A model generated the notes under the pieces. It was not told where the DNA came from. It worked only from the letters and a program-made list of their open reading frames with translations, and searched no databases. Made by a program: the position numbers and the translations under genes. Positions 1-9,161 of a stretch of DNA of 64,000 nucleotides are shown in pieces; the stretch's first letter is position 1; each line of letters opens with the position of its first letter. Where the stretch lies: assembly GCF_001651855.1 (NCBI RefSeq), contig NZ_LNQC01000080.1:157590-221589 (forward strand). The letters run 5' to 3'. Source of the DNA: Sinorhizobium americanum (GTDB lineage Bacteria > Pseudomonadota > Alphaproteobacteria > Rhizobiales > Rhizobiaceae).

Positions 1-1
1 T

Positions 2-526
2 GTCTGCAATATCGAACTTGTGGAGCCCATCAGGATGGACGATACGCGCAATAAGAAGATCGAACCGCCGCGCTTCGAGGAGGGCCCTGCCCTGCTCCTC
101 GCCGGCCTTGAAGAAACCTATGCCTACGATCGCACCGAAGGCATTCCCTCGCTCTGGCAGCGCTTCAATGGCCACTTCGGTCATATTCCGGGCCAGCGGG
201 GCAACGTCGCCTATGGCATCTGCACCCATTCGGATGCCGAGGCCGGAGGCTTCCGCTACATGGCGGCCGTCGAAGTCGCGGATGCGGACGGACTGCCGAA
301 CGGGTTTTCGACCCTGAAGCTGCCGAAGCAGCGCTATGCCGTGTTCCTGCATCGCGGCCACATCTCGGCGATCTCGGCCACGGCCCATCACATCTTCGCA
401 ACCTGGTTTCCGCAGTCTGGGCTCGAGCACGGCGAAATGCCCGATCTCATGGAACGCTACGACGAGCGGTTCGACCCGGATTCCGGCATGGGCGTCGTCG
501 AGATGTGGGTTCCGATAAAACAGTAA
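2..526 (+). CDS. GyrI-like effector-binding domain protein (5' end outside window)
   Basis: The reading frame is open to the left edge, so the true start may lie outside; the first in-window start is a GTG at 20. The visible 168-175 residues match the GyrI-like/AraC effector-binding fold, which binds small hydrophobic or cationic ligands. Supporting features are the late segment HIFATWFPQSG followed by acidic residues, and the closing EMWVPI strand typical of this family. It could be the C-terminal half of an AraC-family regulator whose HTH part is upstream, or a standalone effector-binding protein. The sequence shown cannot separate these. A 9-bp hairpin follows the stop codon. Confidence 0.75.
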   Translation, partial: VCNIELVEPIRMDDTRNKKIEPPRFEEGPALLLAGLEETYAYDRTEGIPSLWQRFNGHFGHIPGQRGNVAYGICTHSDAEAGGFRYMAAVEVADADGLPNGFSTLKLPKQRYAVFLHRGHISAISATAHHIFATWFPQSGLEHGEMPDLMERYDERFDPDSGMGVVEMWVPIKQ

Positions 527-535
527 ACGGTAAAA

Positions 536-559
536 CGCTGCCGCAAAGCCGCGGCAGCG
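536..559 (+). terminator. Possible terminator hairpin after the GyrI-like gene
   Basis: A 9-bp perfect stem (CGCTGCCGC / GCGGCAGCG) with a 6-nt loop begins about 10 bases after the stop codon. The downstream tract (GCTTGCTACTT) is only weakly T-rich, so termination efficiency is uncertain. Confidence 0.5.
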
Positions 560-705
560 CTTGCTACTTCGGCGTTACTCCTTAAATACTGCGGGCTAGT
601 CTGGCGCGACGACGCGCCGCGGAGGCAAAGTGTGCGCGGTTTCCGCCGGCCTTTCGCTCCGTTTTGTGGAACCGATCACGCTCGTCAGAAAGGAACAGTT
701 CGCCG

Positions 706-1461
706 ATGCAGGAAATCCTCACGCTCGCTCAAAGCCCGGAGGCTTGGGTCGCTCTCATTACGCTGATTGTGATGGAAGTGGTCCTCGGCATCGACAACCT
801 GATCTTCATCTCCATCCTCACCAACAAATTGCCTGCCGAGAACCGGGTCAGCGCCCGGCGCATCGGCATCGGCCTCGCGCTTATCATGCGACTTGGGCTG
901 CTCGGCACGATCGCCTGGATCGTGCAACTCACCGAGCCGGTCTTCGAGGCCTTTGGCCATGGCTTCTCCTGGAAGGACATGATCTTGATCGCCGGCGGCC
1001 TTTTTCTCGTCTGGAAGGCGACGAAGGAGATCCACCACAATGTCGATCCGAGCGACCATGACGAGGACTTCATCGCGAGCTCGGCGATCAACGGCTTCAC
1101 GGCGGCGATCGGCCAGATCCTGCTGCTCGATCTCGTCTTTTCCGTCGACAGCATCATCACCGCCGTCGGCATGACCCCGCACCTGCCGATCATGGTCATC
1201 GCCGTCGTCGTCGCCGTGACGGTGATGCTGGTTGCAGCCAACCCGCTCGCCAACTTCATCGAACGGAACCCGACGATCGTCATGCTGGCGCTCGCCTTCC
1301 TGCTGATGATCGGCACGACGCTGATTGCCGAAGGCATGGGCTTCCACGTGCCGAAGGGTTATGTCTACGCCGCCATGGCCTTCTCGGCCCTGGTCGAAAT
1401 CCTCAATATGATCGCCCGCAACGCGCGCCTGAAGAAGCAGCAGGCCAGCAAGCTGCACTGA
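706..1461 (+). CDS. TerC family integral membrane protein
   Basis: A 251-residue hydrophobic protein of the TerC/YkoY/YoaE family. These are inner-membrane proteins linked to tellurite resistance and, in several members, to manganese export. The family signature is clear: VVLGIDNLIFISIL near residues 24-37 and LVFSVDSIITAVGM around 140-153, two related motifs with buried acidic residues, as expected for an internally duplicated transporter. Seven or so hydrophobic segments can be traced. The start at 706 is preferred over the upstream in-frame ATG because AGGAAC lies nine bases upstream and the protein begins directly in the first helix. It appears monocistronic and is followed by a strong hairpin. 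The ion transported cannot be read from sequence. Confidence 0.9.
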   Translation: MQEILTLAQSPEAWVALITLIVMEVVLGIDNLIFISILTNKLPAENRVSARRIGIGLALIMRLGLLGTIAWIVQLTEPVFEAFGHGFSWKDMILIAGGLFLVWKATKEIHHNVDPSDHDEDFIASSAINGFTAAIGQILLLDLVFSVDSIITAVGMTPHLPIMVIAVVVAVTVMLVAANPLANFIERNPTIVMLALAFLLMIGTTLIAEGMGFHVPKGYVYAAMAFSALVEILNMIARNARLKKQQASKLH

Positions 1462-1493
1462 CTTTGCAATCGGCGAGGATGACGAAGATGACA

Positions 1494-1524
1494 AAGAGGC
1501 CCGCACCATTGGTGCGGGCCTCTT
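1494..1524 (+). terminator. Intrinsic terminator-like hairpin
   Basis: A perfect 14-bp inverted repeat (AAGAGGCCCGCACC, loop ATT, then its complement) starts 32 bases after the TerC stop codon. It is followed by only a short T-poor tract. Position and stem strength support transcription termination of the upstream gene. Confidence 0.7.
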
Positions 1525-1905
1525 GCTGCGGGAGGCGAGGATGCGGACTGGACAGGTCAAGAGCTCGTCTGCCGTTCCGTTGGCCACGGGAAGAAACCGG
1601 CAAAATTCCCGTGTTCTCCTGGTCTGTCGCGTCCGGTTGCCACAGTCCGCGTCCTCGCAGCGGATAACGCAGCCACGCTGTTAGCGTTCCAATCCTTGTT
1701 CGACGAGAGAGGCGACCGACAGCGCGACTTCCTCTTTCCGTTGACATCAAGGGCTTTCTATGGTCTCACCCCTGCCGACTGGAATTGCCCGCCGATACCG
1801 CTCAAACGGCACCCTTGCGGGCCTTCCTTCCCATAAAATACGCGCCCGTCAGCTGGTAGGCACTCCGGCCAAGGGCTCAAGAGCACGTCAAGACGGGCAA
1901 AGACC
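1525..1905. other. Intergenic region upstream of gltX, no gene seen
   Basis: About 380 bases between the TerC terminator and gltX. It contains one short dyad (CACGGGAA ... TTCCCGTG, about 1588-1616). No convincing coding frame, tRNA or riboswitch was recognised. It presumably holds the gltX-lysS promoter. Confidence 0.5.
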
Positions 1906-3363
1906 ATGGCAGATTCTGCAGTCCGGGTACGCATCGCACCCTCCCCCACCGGCGAACCGCATGTCGGCACCGCCTATATCGCGCTGTTCAACTATCTCTT
2001 TGCGAAGAAGCACGGCGGCGAATTCATCCTGCGCATCGAGGATACCGACGCGACGCGCTCGACGCCGGAATTCGAGAAGAAGGTGCTCGATGCGCTGAAA
2101 TGGTGCGGGCTCACATGGTCGGAAGGTCCGGATATCGGCGGCCCCCACGGCCCCTATCGCCAGAGCGACCGCAAGGATATCTACAAGCCCTATGTCGAGA
2201 AAATCGTCGAGAACGGCCACGGCTTCCGCTGCTTCTGCACGCCCGAGCGGCTGGAGAAGATGCGCGAGGCACAGCGCGCCGCCGGCAAGCCGCCGAAGTA
2301 TGACGGCCTGTGCCTGAGCCTGTCGGCCGAGGAAGTCACCTCCCGCGTCGCCGCCGGCGAGCCGCATGTCGTGCGCATGAAGATCCCGACCGAGGGCTCC
2401 TGCAAGTTCCACGACGGCGTCTATGGCGATGTCGATATCCCGTGGGATGCGGTCGACATGCAGGTGCTGCTCAAGGCCGACGGCATGCCGACCTATCATA
2501 TGGCGAATGTCGTCGACGACCATATGATGAAGATCACCCATGTCGCGCGCGGCGAGGAGTGGCTCGCCTCGGTGCCGAAGCACATCCTGATCTATCAGTA
2601 TCTCGGCCTCGAGCCGCCGAAGTTCATGCATCTGTCGCTAATGCGCAATGCCGACAAGTCGAAGCTGTCCAAGCGCAAGAACCCGACCTCGATCTCCTAT
2701 TACACGGCGCTCGGCTATCTGCCGGAAGCGCTGATGAACTTCCTCGGCCTGTTCTTCATCCAGATCGCCGAGGGCGAAGAACTGCTGACGATCGAGGAAC
2801 TGGCGCAAAAGTTCGATCCTGAAAACCTGTCGAAGGCCGGCGCGATTTTTGACATTCAGAAGCTCGACTGGCTGAACGCCCGCTGGATCCGCGAGAAGCT
2901 CTCGGAAGACGAGTTTGCCGCGCGGGTCTTCGCCTGGGCGTCCGAAAACGAACGTCTCAAGGAGGGCCTGAAGCTCTCGCAGTCGCGCATCTCGAAGCTC
3001 GGCGAGCTGCCGGATCTGGCCGCCTTCCTCTTCAAGTCCGATCTCGGCCTGCAGCCGGCCGCCTTTGCCGGCGTAAAGGCGACGCCTGAGGAGATGCTGG
3101 AGGTCCTGAACACCGTTCAGCCGGACCTCGAAAAGATCCTCGAATGGAACAAGGAATCGATCGAGGCGGAACTGCGCGCCAGCGCCGAGCGGATGGGCAA
3201 GAAGCTCAAGGCCGTCGTCTCGCCGCTCTTCGTCGCCATCTCCGGTTCGCAGCGTTCGCTGCCGCTCTTCGACTCGATGGAACTGCTCGGCCGCGCCGTC
3301 GTGCGCCAGCGGCTCAAGGTGGCGGCACAGGTGGTCGCCTCCATGGTTGGCAGCGGAAAGTAA
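1906..3363 (+). CDS. gltX: Glutamyl-tRNA synthetase
   Basis: Charges tRNA-Glu (and in many alphaproteobacteria also tRNA-Gln, followed by GatCAB amidation) in the cytoplasm. The class I HIGH motif is present as PSPTGEPHVGT at residues 12-22, and the KMSKS loop appears as KLSKR near residue 253. The length of 485 residues is full for the family. The start ATG at 1906 places the first beta strand (VRVRIAPSPTG) immediately after a short leader. Eleven bases separate its stop from lysS, so the two synthetase genes probably form an operon. Rhizobia commonly carry two gltX paralogues, and which one this is was not determined. Confidence 0.95.
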   Translation: MADSAVRVRIAPSPTGEPHVGTAYIALFNYLFAKKHGGEFILRIEDTDATRSTPEFEKKVLDALKWCGLTWSEGPDIGGPHGPYRQSDRKDIYKPYVEKIVENGHGFRCFCTPERLEKMREAQRAAGKPPKYDGLCLSLSAEEVTSRVAAGEPHVVRMKIPTEGSCKFHDGVYGDVDIPWDAVDMQVLLKADGMPTYHMANVVDDHMMKITHVARGEEWLASVPKHILIYQYLGLEPPKFMHLSLMRNADKSKLSKRKNPTSISYYTALGYLPEALMNFLGLFFIQIAEGEELLTIEELAQKFDPENLSKAGAIFDIQKLDWLNARWIREKLSEDEFAARVFAWASENERLKEGLKLSQSRISKLGELPDLAAFLFKSDLGLQPAAFAGVKATPEEMLEVLNTVQPDLEKILEWNKESIEAELRASAERMGKKLKAVVSPLFVAISGSQRSLPLFDSMELLGRAVVRQRLKVAAQVVASMVGSGK

Positions 3364-3374
3364 GGACGATACCC

Positions 3375-4871
3375 ATGAACGAGAAGACAGAAACCGCCGG
3401 CCTTTCCTCCGACGCCACGGAAGTACGCGCCCAGAAGCTCGACCTCTTGCGCACGCAGATCGGCGATGTCTATCCGGCGCATTTCCACCGCACGCTGACC
3501 AATGCGGAACTCGCGGAAAAATATGCCGGGCTCGAGCCGGACACGGAAAGCGGCGACCTGGTGACGGTCGCCGGCCGCGTCTTCTCCTCGCGCAATTCCG
3601 GCATGTTCATGGATATCCATGACGCCTCCGGCAAGATCCAGATCTTCTCGCACAAGGACACGGCCCCGGAGGAAGCGCGCGCGCTGCTGCCGATGATCGA
3701 TCTCGGCGATATCATCGGCGTTACCGGCGAGGTGCGCCGCACCAAGCGTGGCGAGTTGACGGTGAACGCCAAGCAAATCACCATGCTCTGCAAGTCGCTT
3801 CTGCCGATGCCGGAGAAGTATCACGGGCTTGCCGACATCGAGACGCGCTACCGCAAGCGCTATCTCGACATCATGGTCAACGAGGAATCGAAGCTGCGCT
3901 TCCAGCAACGAAGCCGCATCGTCTCCGGCATCCGCCGCTTCCTCGAGGACGAAGGCTTCATGGAAGTCGAGACGCCGATGCTGCAGCCGATCTATGGCGG
4001 CGCCACGGCCGAACCCTTCAAGACGCATCACAACACGCTGAAGCTGGACATGTATCTGCGCATCGCGCCCGAGCTTTACCTGAAGCGCGTGCTCGTTTCC
4101 GGCCTGACCGACAAGGTCTTCGAGATCAACCGCAACTTCCGCAACGAAGGCGTCTCTACCCGGCACAATCCAGAATTCACCATGATGGAGTGCTACTGGG
4201 CCTATGCCGATTACGAGGACATGATGGGCCTCGTCGAGCGTATGTTCGAAAAGCTCGCCCTCGCCGTCCACGGCACGACCGAGTTCGAATTCGGCGACAA
4301 GCAGCTCTCCTTCAAGGGTCCCTTCCCGCGCGTCTCGATGCCGGCGGCCGTCAAGGACGCGACCGGCATCGATTTCCTTGCCATCCGGAGCGACGAGGAA
4401 GCCCGCCAGGCGGCCCGCAATGCCGGGATCGAGGTCGAGAAGGACGCGACCTGGGGCGAAGTGCTCGCCTTCATCTTCGAGGAGAAGGTCGAAGCGACGC
4501 TGATCCAGCCGGCCCATGTCATTCATTTTCCGAAGGACATCTCACCCTTCGCCAAGGAGGTGCCGGGCGAGCCGCGGCTCGTCGAGCGCTTCGAGACCTA
4601 TTGCAACGGCTGGGAGATCGGCAACGCCTTCTCCGAACTCAACGACCCGGTCGAGCAGCGCGCCCGCATGGTCGAGCAGATGGAACAGGCCCACGCCCGC
4701 GGCGAAAAGGAAAAGACGCTCGACGACGACTTCCTCGACGCCATGGACCAGGGCATGCCGCCCGCCGGCGGCTTAGGCATCGGCGTCGACCGGCTGATCA
4801 TGCTGCTCACCAATTCGCCGTCGATCCGCGACATCATTCTCTTCCCGGCCCGGCGCCACAAGGGCGACTGA
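3375..4871 (+). CDS. lysS: Lysyl-tRNA synthetase, class II
   Basis: A 498-residue class II LysRS: an N-terminal OB-fold anticodon-binding domain (about residues 55-150, with VAGRVFSSRNSGMFMDI) followed by the class II catalytic core. Motif 2 is visible as FEINRNFRNEG with Arg and Glu in place, and motif 3 as GLGIGVDRLIMLL near the C terminus. An in-frame extension upstream overlaps gltX; the ATG at 3375, preceded by AAGGACG, is the likely start. Co-oriented with and 11 bases downstream of gltX. A good intrinsic terminator follows. Confidence 0.95.
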   Translation: MNEKTETAGLSSDATEVRAQKLDLLRTQIGDVYPAHFHRTLTNAELAEKYAGLEPDTESGDLVTVAGRVFSSRNSGMFMDIHDASGKIQIFSHKDTAPEEARALLPMIDLGDIIGVTGEVRRTKRGELTVNAKQITMLCKSLLPMPEKYHGLADIETRYRKRYLDIMVNEESKLRFQQRSRIVSGIRRFLEDEGFMEVETPMLQPIYGGATAEPFKTHHNTLKLDMYLRIAPELYLKRVLVSGLTDKVFEINRNFRNEGVSTRHNPEFTMMECYWAYADYEDMMGLVERMFEKLALAVHGTTEFEFGDKQLSFKGPFPRVSMPAAVKDATGIDFLAIRSDEEARQAARNAGIEVEKDATWGEVLAFIFEEKVEATLIQPAHVIHFPKDISPFAKEVPGEPRLVERFETYCNGWEIGNAFSELNDPVEQRARMVEQMEQAHARGEKEKTLDDDFLDAMDQGMPPAGGLGIGVDRLIMLLTNSPSIRDIILFPARRHKGD

Positions 4872-4899
4872 GCTGATAAGCAGACCCCGGACAGCATTG

Positions 4900-4931
4900 A
4901 GCCCATCGCGCAAGCGGTGGGCTTTTCGTTT
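4900..4931 (+). terminator. Rho-independent terminator of the gltX-lysS unit
   Basis: A 10-bp stem (AGCCCATCGC / GCGGTGGGCT, one G-U pair) with a GCAA tetraloop, immediately followed by TTTTCGTTT, sits 29 bases after the lysS stop codon. Confidence 0.85.
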
Positions 4932-4954
4932 GACGGGGAAATGTTGTTGGCGGG

Positions 4955-5710
4955 TCAATGCCCGCCATGCGCCTCGGCACTCTCGGCCGGATGCTCGCTC
5001 GATTCCGACACGGCCGCAGCCTCCGCGTCTTCCGCCTCGGCCGCAGCCGGATCGATGCAAAGCGAGTGATCGTCCATCTTGGCCATGATGGCGTGAACTT
5101 CGTCGAGCCCGAGGCTCACGAGCTTGCCATGGAACATGCCGTCCGGATTGGCCGTGCCGTCATTGTAGGAAGCCCGGAACGGCTCGCCCATGCCCTTGAC
5201 GCTCTGCGGACCGGGCGCGAAAAGCACTTCGGCACCGATCGCGGCACCCCGCACCGCGGCGCGCTCCTCAGGCCCGGCGGCATCGAGCACGACCACTTGA
5301 TAGAGGTCGGCCCTTTCCTTCTTGGCGAATGCGCCGACGACGCGCAGCGCCGTACGGACGCGCTCCGGGCCAGCCGCGCTGTCGGTCTTCACATGCATGC
5401 GGATCCAGCGCTGGCCGCGGTGGTCGAGCTTCAGCGTCCGGAGCGCCGTGCATTCGAGACCGGAAGCGGAAGGCTCCGAAAGCCGCGCGACGAGCCTGTC
5501 GCGCCCCACATAGACGGCGGCACCGCCGGATGCGGCCGAGACCGCAAAGGCCGCGGCAAGGATGACCACGAGCCGCTTCGAAGGGCGCAATTTACTCAAG
5601 ATAGCCTTCACAGGCGGCTCCGCTGGACGCAAATACGAGAAAAGCCAGAACGCCATCGAGGATAGGCGAAACACCCTTTCGGAAAGTTTAAGCGGACGGG
5701 CGCAAGACAC
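4955..5710 (-). CDS. Hypothetical membrane-anchored protein with His/Glu-rich tail
   Basis: Not recognised as a known family. The 251-residue product has one clear hydrophobic segment (about residues 47-65, LVVILAAAFAVSAASGGAAV) after a basic stretch, which suggests a signal anchor with the rest in the periplasm. The C-terminal 35 residues are rich in Ala, Glu and Ser and end in AHGGH. The GTG start at 5710 is chosen because GGAGAG lies five bases upstream; an internal GTG at 5611 would begin just before the hydrophobic segment and is an alternative. It is convergent with lysS and divergent from the DadA-like gene. Confidence 0.65.
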   Translation of the reverse strand: MSCARPLKLSERVFRLSSMAFWLFSYLRPAEPPVKAILSKLRPSKRLVVILAAAFAVSAASGGAAVYVGRDRLVARLSEPSASGLECTALRTLKLDHRGQRWIRMHVKTDSAAGPERVRTALRVVGAFAKKERADLYQVVVLDAAGPEERAAVRGAAIGAEVLFAPGPQSVKGMGEPFRASYNDGTANPDGMFHGKLVSLGLDEVHAIMAKMDDHSLCIDPAAAEAEDAEAAAVSESSEHPAESAEAHGGH

Positions 5711-5775
5711 TTGCTCTCCTGCCCGCCGTCACTAAAAACGAAGCGTCAGTTCTCGATTGGGGGATAAGGGAGATC

Positions 5776-7011
5776 ATGGCGCGCATCGGAATAGTCGGAG
5801 CGGGTATCATCGGCTGCGCCTCGGCGGTCCATCTGATCGCCGAAGGCCACGCCGTCAGCGTATTCGAGAAGGACCCCGACGGCCTGCCTGCCTCCATCGG
5901 CAACGCCGGCATCCTCGCGGTTCCGGAGATCGATCCGATCGCCCGCCCCGAAATGCTCTTCGCGGCGCCGAAATGGCTGATCGATCCGCTTGGTCCGCTG
6001 ACGCTGCGCTGGCAAGACCTGCCGGCCCTCACGCCCTGGCTCTTCCATTTGCTTCTTGCGGCTCGGCCCGCCCAGGTCGAACGCTCCCGCCAGGCCCTGC
6101 TCGGCCTGATGCGTGAAGCTCTCGCCGCACATCAGGCCATGGCGAGACTCTGCGGCATTTCGGGCCATATGAAACCGACCGGGGCGCTGACGATCTTCGA
6201 CAGCGAGGCTGCCCTCGACGCCGCCTTCCGGCACGAGCAGGCAACCGCCCGCCTTTTCGGCTTCGCCGTCGAACGGCTCGACGCCCGCGCCGCCCGCGGC
6301 CGCATCCCGGCGCTCGAGGGCGCCTTCGCCGGCGGCGTCTTCAGCAGCGGATATCAGACCTTTCCCGATCCGCTCAAACTGCTGCGCGATCTGCAGCACC
6401 ATGTCCGGCAACAGGGCACGCTCGTCGAAGCCGGCGTCGAGGCCGTGCAGCCAAGCACCGAGGGGATCACCATAGTCGCCGACAGCGGCGAACGGCACGT
6501 CTTCGACAAGGTGGTGATCGCCGCCGGCGTGTGGTCGCGCACGCTGGTCCGCCAGCTTGGGCTGAAGGTGCTGCTGGAAACGGAACGCGGGTACAACACC
6601 ACCTTCGCTGACCCGCCGGTGAAGCTGGAAATGCCGATCTTCTTCGCCGAGCACGGCTTCGTGGCAACGCCGCTTGCCAACGCCCTGCGCATCGGCGGTG
6701 CGGTGGAACTGGCGCGGCCGGAGGCGCCCCCGAACTACGCGCGCGCCGCTGCCATGCGCCGCAAGATGCGGCGCTATGTGCCGGCCCTGCCGGAGAGCGG
6801 CGGCAAGGAATGGATGGGCAGGCGCCCTTCGACACCGGATTCGGTGCCGGTCATCAGCCTCCATCCGTCCGACCCCCGCATCGCCATGGCCTTCGGCCAC
6901 GGCCATCTCGGTCTGACGCTCTCGGCGATCACTGGCGCCAAGATCGCCGCCCTCCTCTCCAACCGGGCTGGTACCGACCTCGAATCGTTCAGCATCCGAC
7001 GTTTTCAATAA
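5776..7011 (+). CDS. DadA-like FAD-dependent oxidoreductase
   Basis: A 411-residue member of the DAO/DadA family of D-amino-acid dehydrogenases. The Rossmann FAD motif GIVGAGIIGCASA is at residues 4-16, followed by the acidic ribose-binding end of strand 2 (VFEKD). The family signatures ETERGYN in the middle and GHGHLGLTLS near the end are present. The substrate may be a D-amino acid, hydroxyproline or a related imino acid, and cannot be fixed from sequence. The start has AAGGGAG four bases upstream. It is divergent from the membrane-anchored hypothetical and co-oriented with the nucleoside hydrolase about 100 bases downstream. Confidence 0.85.
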   Translation: MARIGIVGAGIIGCASAVHLIAEGHAVSVFEKDPDGLPASIGNAGILAVPEIDPIARPEMLFAAPKWLIDPLGPLTLRWQDLPALTPWLFHLLLAARPAQVERSRQALLGLMREALAAHQAMARLCGISGHMKPTGALTIFDSEAALDAAFRHEQATARLFGFAVERLDARAARGRIPALEGAFAGGVFSSGYQTFPDPLKLLRDLQHHVRQQGTLVEAGVEAVQPSTEGITIVADSGERHVFDKVVIAAGVWSRTLVRQLGLKVLLETERGYNTTFADPPVKLEMPIFFAEHGFVATPLANALRIGGAVELARPEAPPNYARAAAMRRKMRRYVPALPESGGKEWMGRRPSTPDSVPVISLHPSDPRIAMAFGHGHLGLTLSAITGAKIAALLSNRAGTDLESFSIRRFQ

Positions 7012-7114
7012 GCCCGGCGATCGATTGACTTTCGCGCGCAGCTTGTCCATTGCCGCCAGCACGCAGGATCAGGTTCAGGCAAAAGGGGCCGATGTCCCCG
7101 AGAAGGAAGACGAT

Positions 7115-8068
7115 ATGCACAAGGTTATTTTCGATACGGATCCCGGCGTCGACGACGCCATGGCGCTTCTCTTCCTGCACCGTCACCCGGAGATCGACCT
7201 CATCGGCATTACCTCGGTGTTCGGCAACGCCTCCATCGAAACGACGACGCGCAACGCCCTGTTCCTGAAGCAGGCCTGGGGCATTGCCGCGCCGGTCGCC
7301 AAGGGCCTCGGCGAGATGTTCAATCCCGACCGGCCGCATATCGACTGGCCGACCGGCATTCACGGCCACGATGGCCTCGGCAATATCGACGTGCCGGATG
7401 TGATCGACCTGCCGCTCGATCATCGGCCCGCGCATCGCTTCATCATCGACACCGTGCGCGCCAATCCAGGGGAAGTGACGCTCGTCGCGGTCGGCCGCAT
7501 GACCAATCTGGCGCGCGCATTGCGCGAAGACCCGGATATTGCCAGCCTCGTGAAAGCCGTGGTGATCATGGGCGGCGCCTTCGACGTTCCCGGCAACATC
7601 ACCCCGGCCGCCGAGGCCAATATTCATGGAGACCCGGAGGCAGCCGACGCGGTGATGACCGCCCCATGGCCGGTGACGGTGATCGGCCTCGACGTGACGT
7701 CGCAGACGGTGATGACGCGCGCCGTGCTCGCGGACATCGCCGAACGTGGCGGCAAGGCGGCAAAACTCCTCGCCGACATTTCGCAGTTCTACATCGTCTT
7801 CTACGAGCAGCATGTCGATGACGGCATGGTCGTGCACGACAGCTGTGCCTGCGCCTATGTCGTCGCCCCGGAACTGTTCCGCACCCGCAGCGGGCCAATC
7901 CGCGTGCTCTGCGGCGGCATAGCCGACGGCCAGACGATCCAGAAGCCGGACGGGCGGCTTTTCCCGCCGAATGCCTGGGACAATCTGCCGAGCCAAAAGG
8001 CCTGCATCGGCATTGATGCCGAGGCGGTGCTGAAGCTGATCGGCGATACGCTGGCGAACGGTCGATAA
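7115..8068 (+). CDS. Nucleoside hydrolase (inosine-uridine preferring type)
   Basis: A 317-residue cytoplasmic enzyme that cleaves the N-glycosidic bond of ribonucleosides. The calcium/ribose-binding motif DTDPGVDDAM lies at residues 6-15, and the second signature MVVHDSCACAYV lies toward the C terminus (the His-Asp pair is the usual catalytic/metal element). The ATG at 7115 is preferred over an upstream in-frame start because AAGGAAG is six bases ahead and the family begins directly with the DTDPG strand. Purine versus pyrimidine preference cannot be assigned. Confidence 0.88.
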   Translation: MHKVIFDTDPGVDDAMALLFLHRHPEIDLIGITSVFGNASIETTTRNALFLKQAWGIAAPVAKGLGEMFNPDRPHIDWPTGIHGHDGLGNIDVPDVIDLPLDHRPAHRFIIDTVRANPGEVTLVAVGRMTNLARALREDPDIASLVKAVVIMGGAFDVPGNITPAAEANIHGDPEAADAVMTAPWPVTVIGLDVTSQTVMTRAVLADIAERGGKAAKLLADISQFYIVFYEQHVDDGMVVHDSCACAYVVAPELFRTRSGPIRVLCGGIADGQTIQKPDGRLFPPNAWDNLPSQKACIGIDAEAVLKLIGDTLANGR

Positions 8069-8147
8069 GTCCCCCGGTCTTTCTCAGCCGACGAAAAACT
8101 TGCGCGGATAGCTGGCAGACAGTCGCCCGCCAGCTATCTTTGTCTGC

Positions 8148-9158
8148 ATGAAGCCGGAATCATTGCTCTATCCCGCTCCGAAGGGGCTCTATTGCGAGAA
8201 GGGAAACTTCTACATCGACCCGGTTCAGCCGGTCGAAAGGGCGCTGATCACCCATGGCCATTCCGATCATGCCCGCGCCGGACATGGCCGCGTGCTTGCG
8301 ACACGCGAAACGCTCGACATCATGCGCATTCGCTACGGCGACAGCTTTTGCGGTGAAAGCGACGTCGCCCAGCTCGGCGAAACGATCGCGATCGACGGCG
8401 TCCGGGTCTGCTTTCATCCGGCCGGCCATGTGCTCGGCTCCGCGCAAATTTCGGTCGAGGCGGGTGGAAGAAGGATCGTGGTTTCGGGTGACTACAAGCG
8501 GCGGCCCGACCCGACCTGCCGCGCTTTCGAACCGGTCCGCTGCGATGTCTTTATTACCGAGGCGACCTTCGGCCTTCCGGTCTTCCACCATCCGGACGAC
8601 AGGGCGGAGACCGCCCGTCTCCTTGCCTCGCTGAAGCAATTTCCCGAGCGTGCCCATGTCGTCGGCGCTTACGCGCTCGGCAAGGCGCAGCGCGTCATCG
8701 CGCTGCTGCGTCAGCAAGGCTACGACGAGCCCATCCATATCCACGGCGCGCTTGCCAAACTCTGCGAATATTACCAGACCGAGGGCATCGATCTTGGCGA
8801 TATCCGGCCAGCCACCCTTGCCGGCGACAGAAGGCCGGATTTCGCCGGTGGCATCGTCATCGGCCCGCCTTCGGCCTTTGCCGACCGCTGGGCGCGGCGC
8901 TTCGCCGAACCTGTCGCGGTCTTTGCGTCCGGATGGATGCTCATTCGCCAACGCGCCAAGCAGCGTGGCGTCGAATTGCCGCTCGTCATCTCCGACCATT
9001 GCGACTGGGCCGAACTGACCGGTACCATACGCGAAATTGCCCCGGCCGAAGTTTGGGTGACGCATGGCCGCGAGGAGGCCTTGGTGCGCTGGTGCGAATT
9101 GCAGGGCATTCCGGCGCGCCCGCTGCATCTCGTCGGCTACGACGACGAAGGGGAATGA
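8148..9158 (+). CDS. Ligase-associated DNA exonuclease (MBL/beta-CASP fold)
   Basis: A 336-residue metallo-beta-lactamase fold protein with the metal motif HGHSDHARAGHG around residues 35-46. It has later beta-CASP-type elements (SGDYKRRPDP, ITEATF, VISDHCDW, VWVTHG) typical of the bacterial SNM1/Pso2-like exonucleases. These are encoded beside ATP-dependent DNA ligases and are thought to act with them in DNA repair. The next gene is exactly such a ligase, starting three bases after this stop, so the two are very likely co-translated. The Lhr-type helicase and phosphoesterase found in some such operons are not adjacent here. Confidence 0.88.
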   Translation: MKPESLLYPAPKGLYCEKGNFYIDPVQPVERALITHGHSDHARAGHGRVLATRETLDIMRIRYGDSFCGESDVAQLGETIAIDGVRVCFHPAGHVLGSAQISVEAGGRRIVVSGDYKRRPDPTCRAFEPVRCDVFITEATFGLPVFHHPDDRAETARLLASLKQFPERAHVVGAYALGKAQRVIALLRQQGYDEPIHIHGALAKLCEYYQTEGIDLGDIRPATLAGDRRPDFAGGIVIGPPSAFADRWARRFAEPVAVFASGWMLIRQRAKQRGVELPLVISDHCDWAELTGTIREIAPAEVWVTHGREEALVRWCELQGIPARPLHLVGYDDEGE

Positions 9159-9161
9159 CGG

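Noticed and set aside
685..1587. 300-codon minus-strand frame over the TerC gene
   Set aside because: It lies opposite a clearly recognised TerC protein; the translation is charged and unlike any family, typical of GC-rich antisense frames.
3117..4526. 469-codon minus-strand frame over gltX/lysS
   Set aside because: Antisense shadow of two well-identified synthetases.
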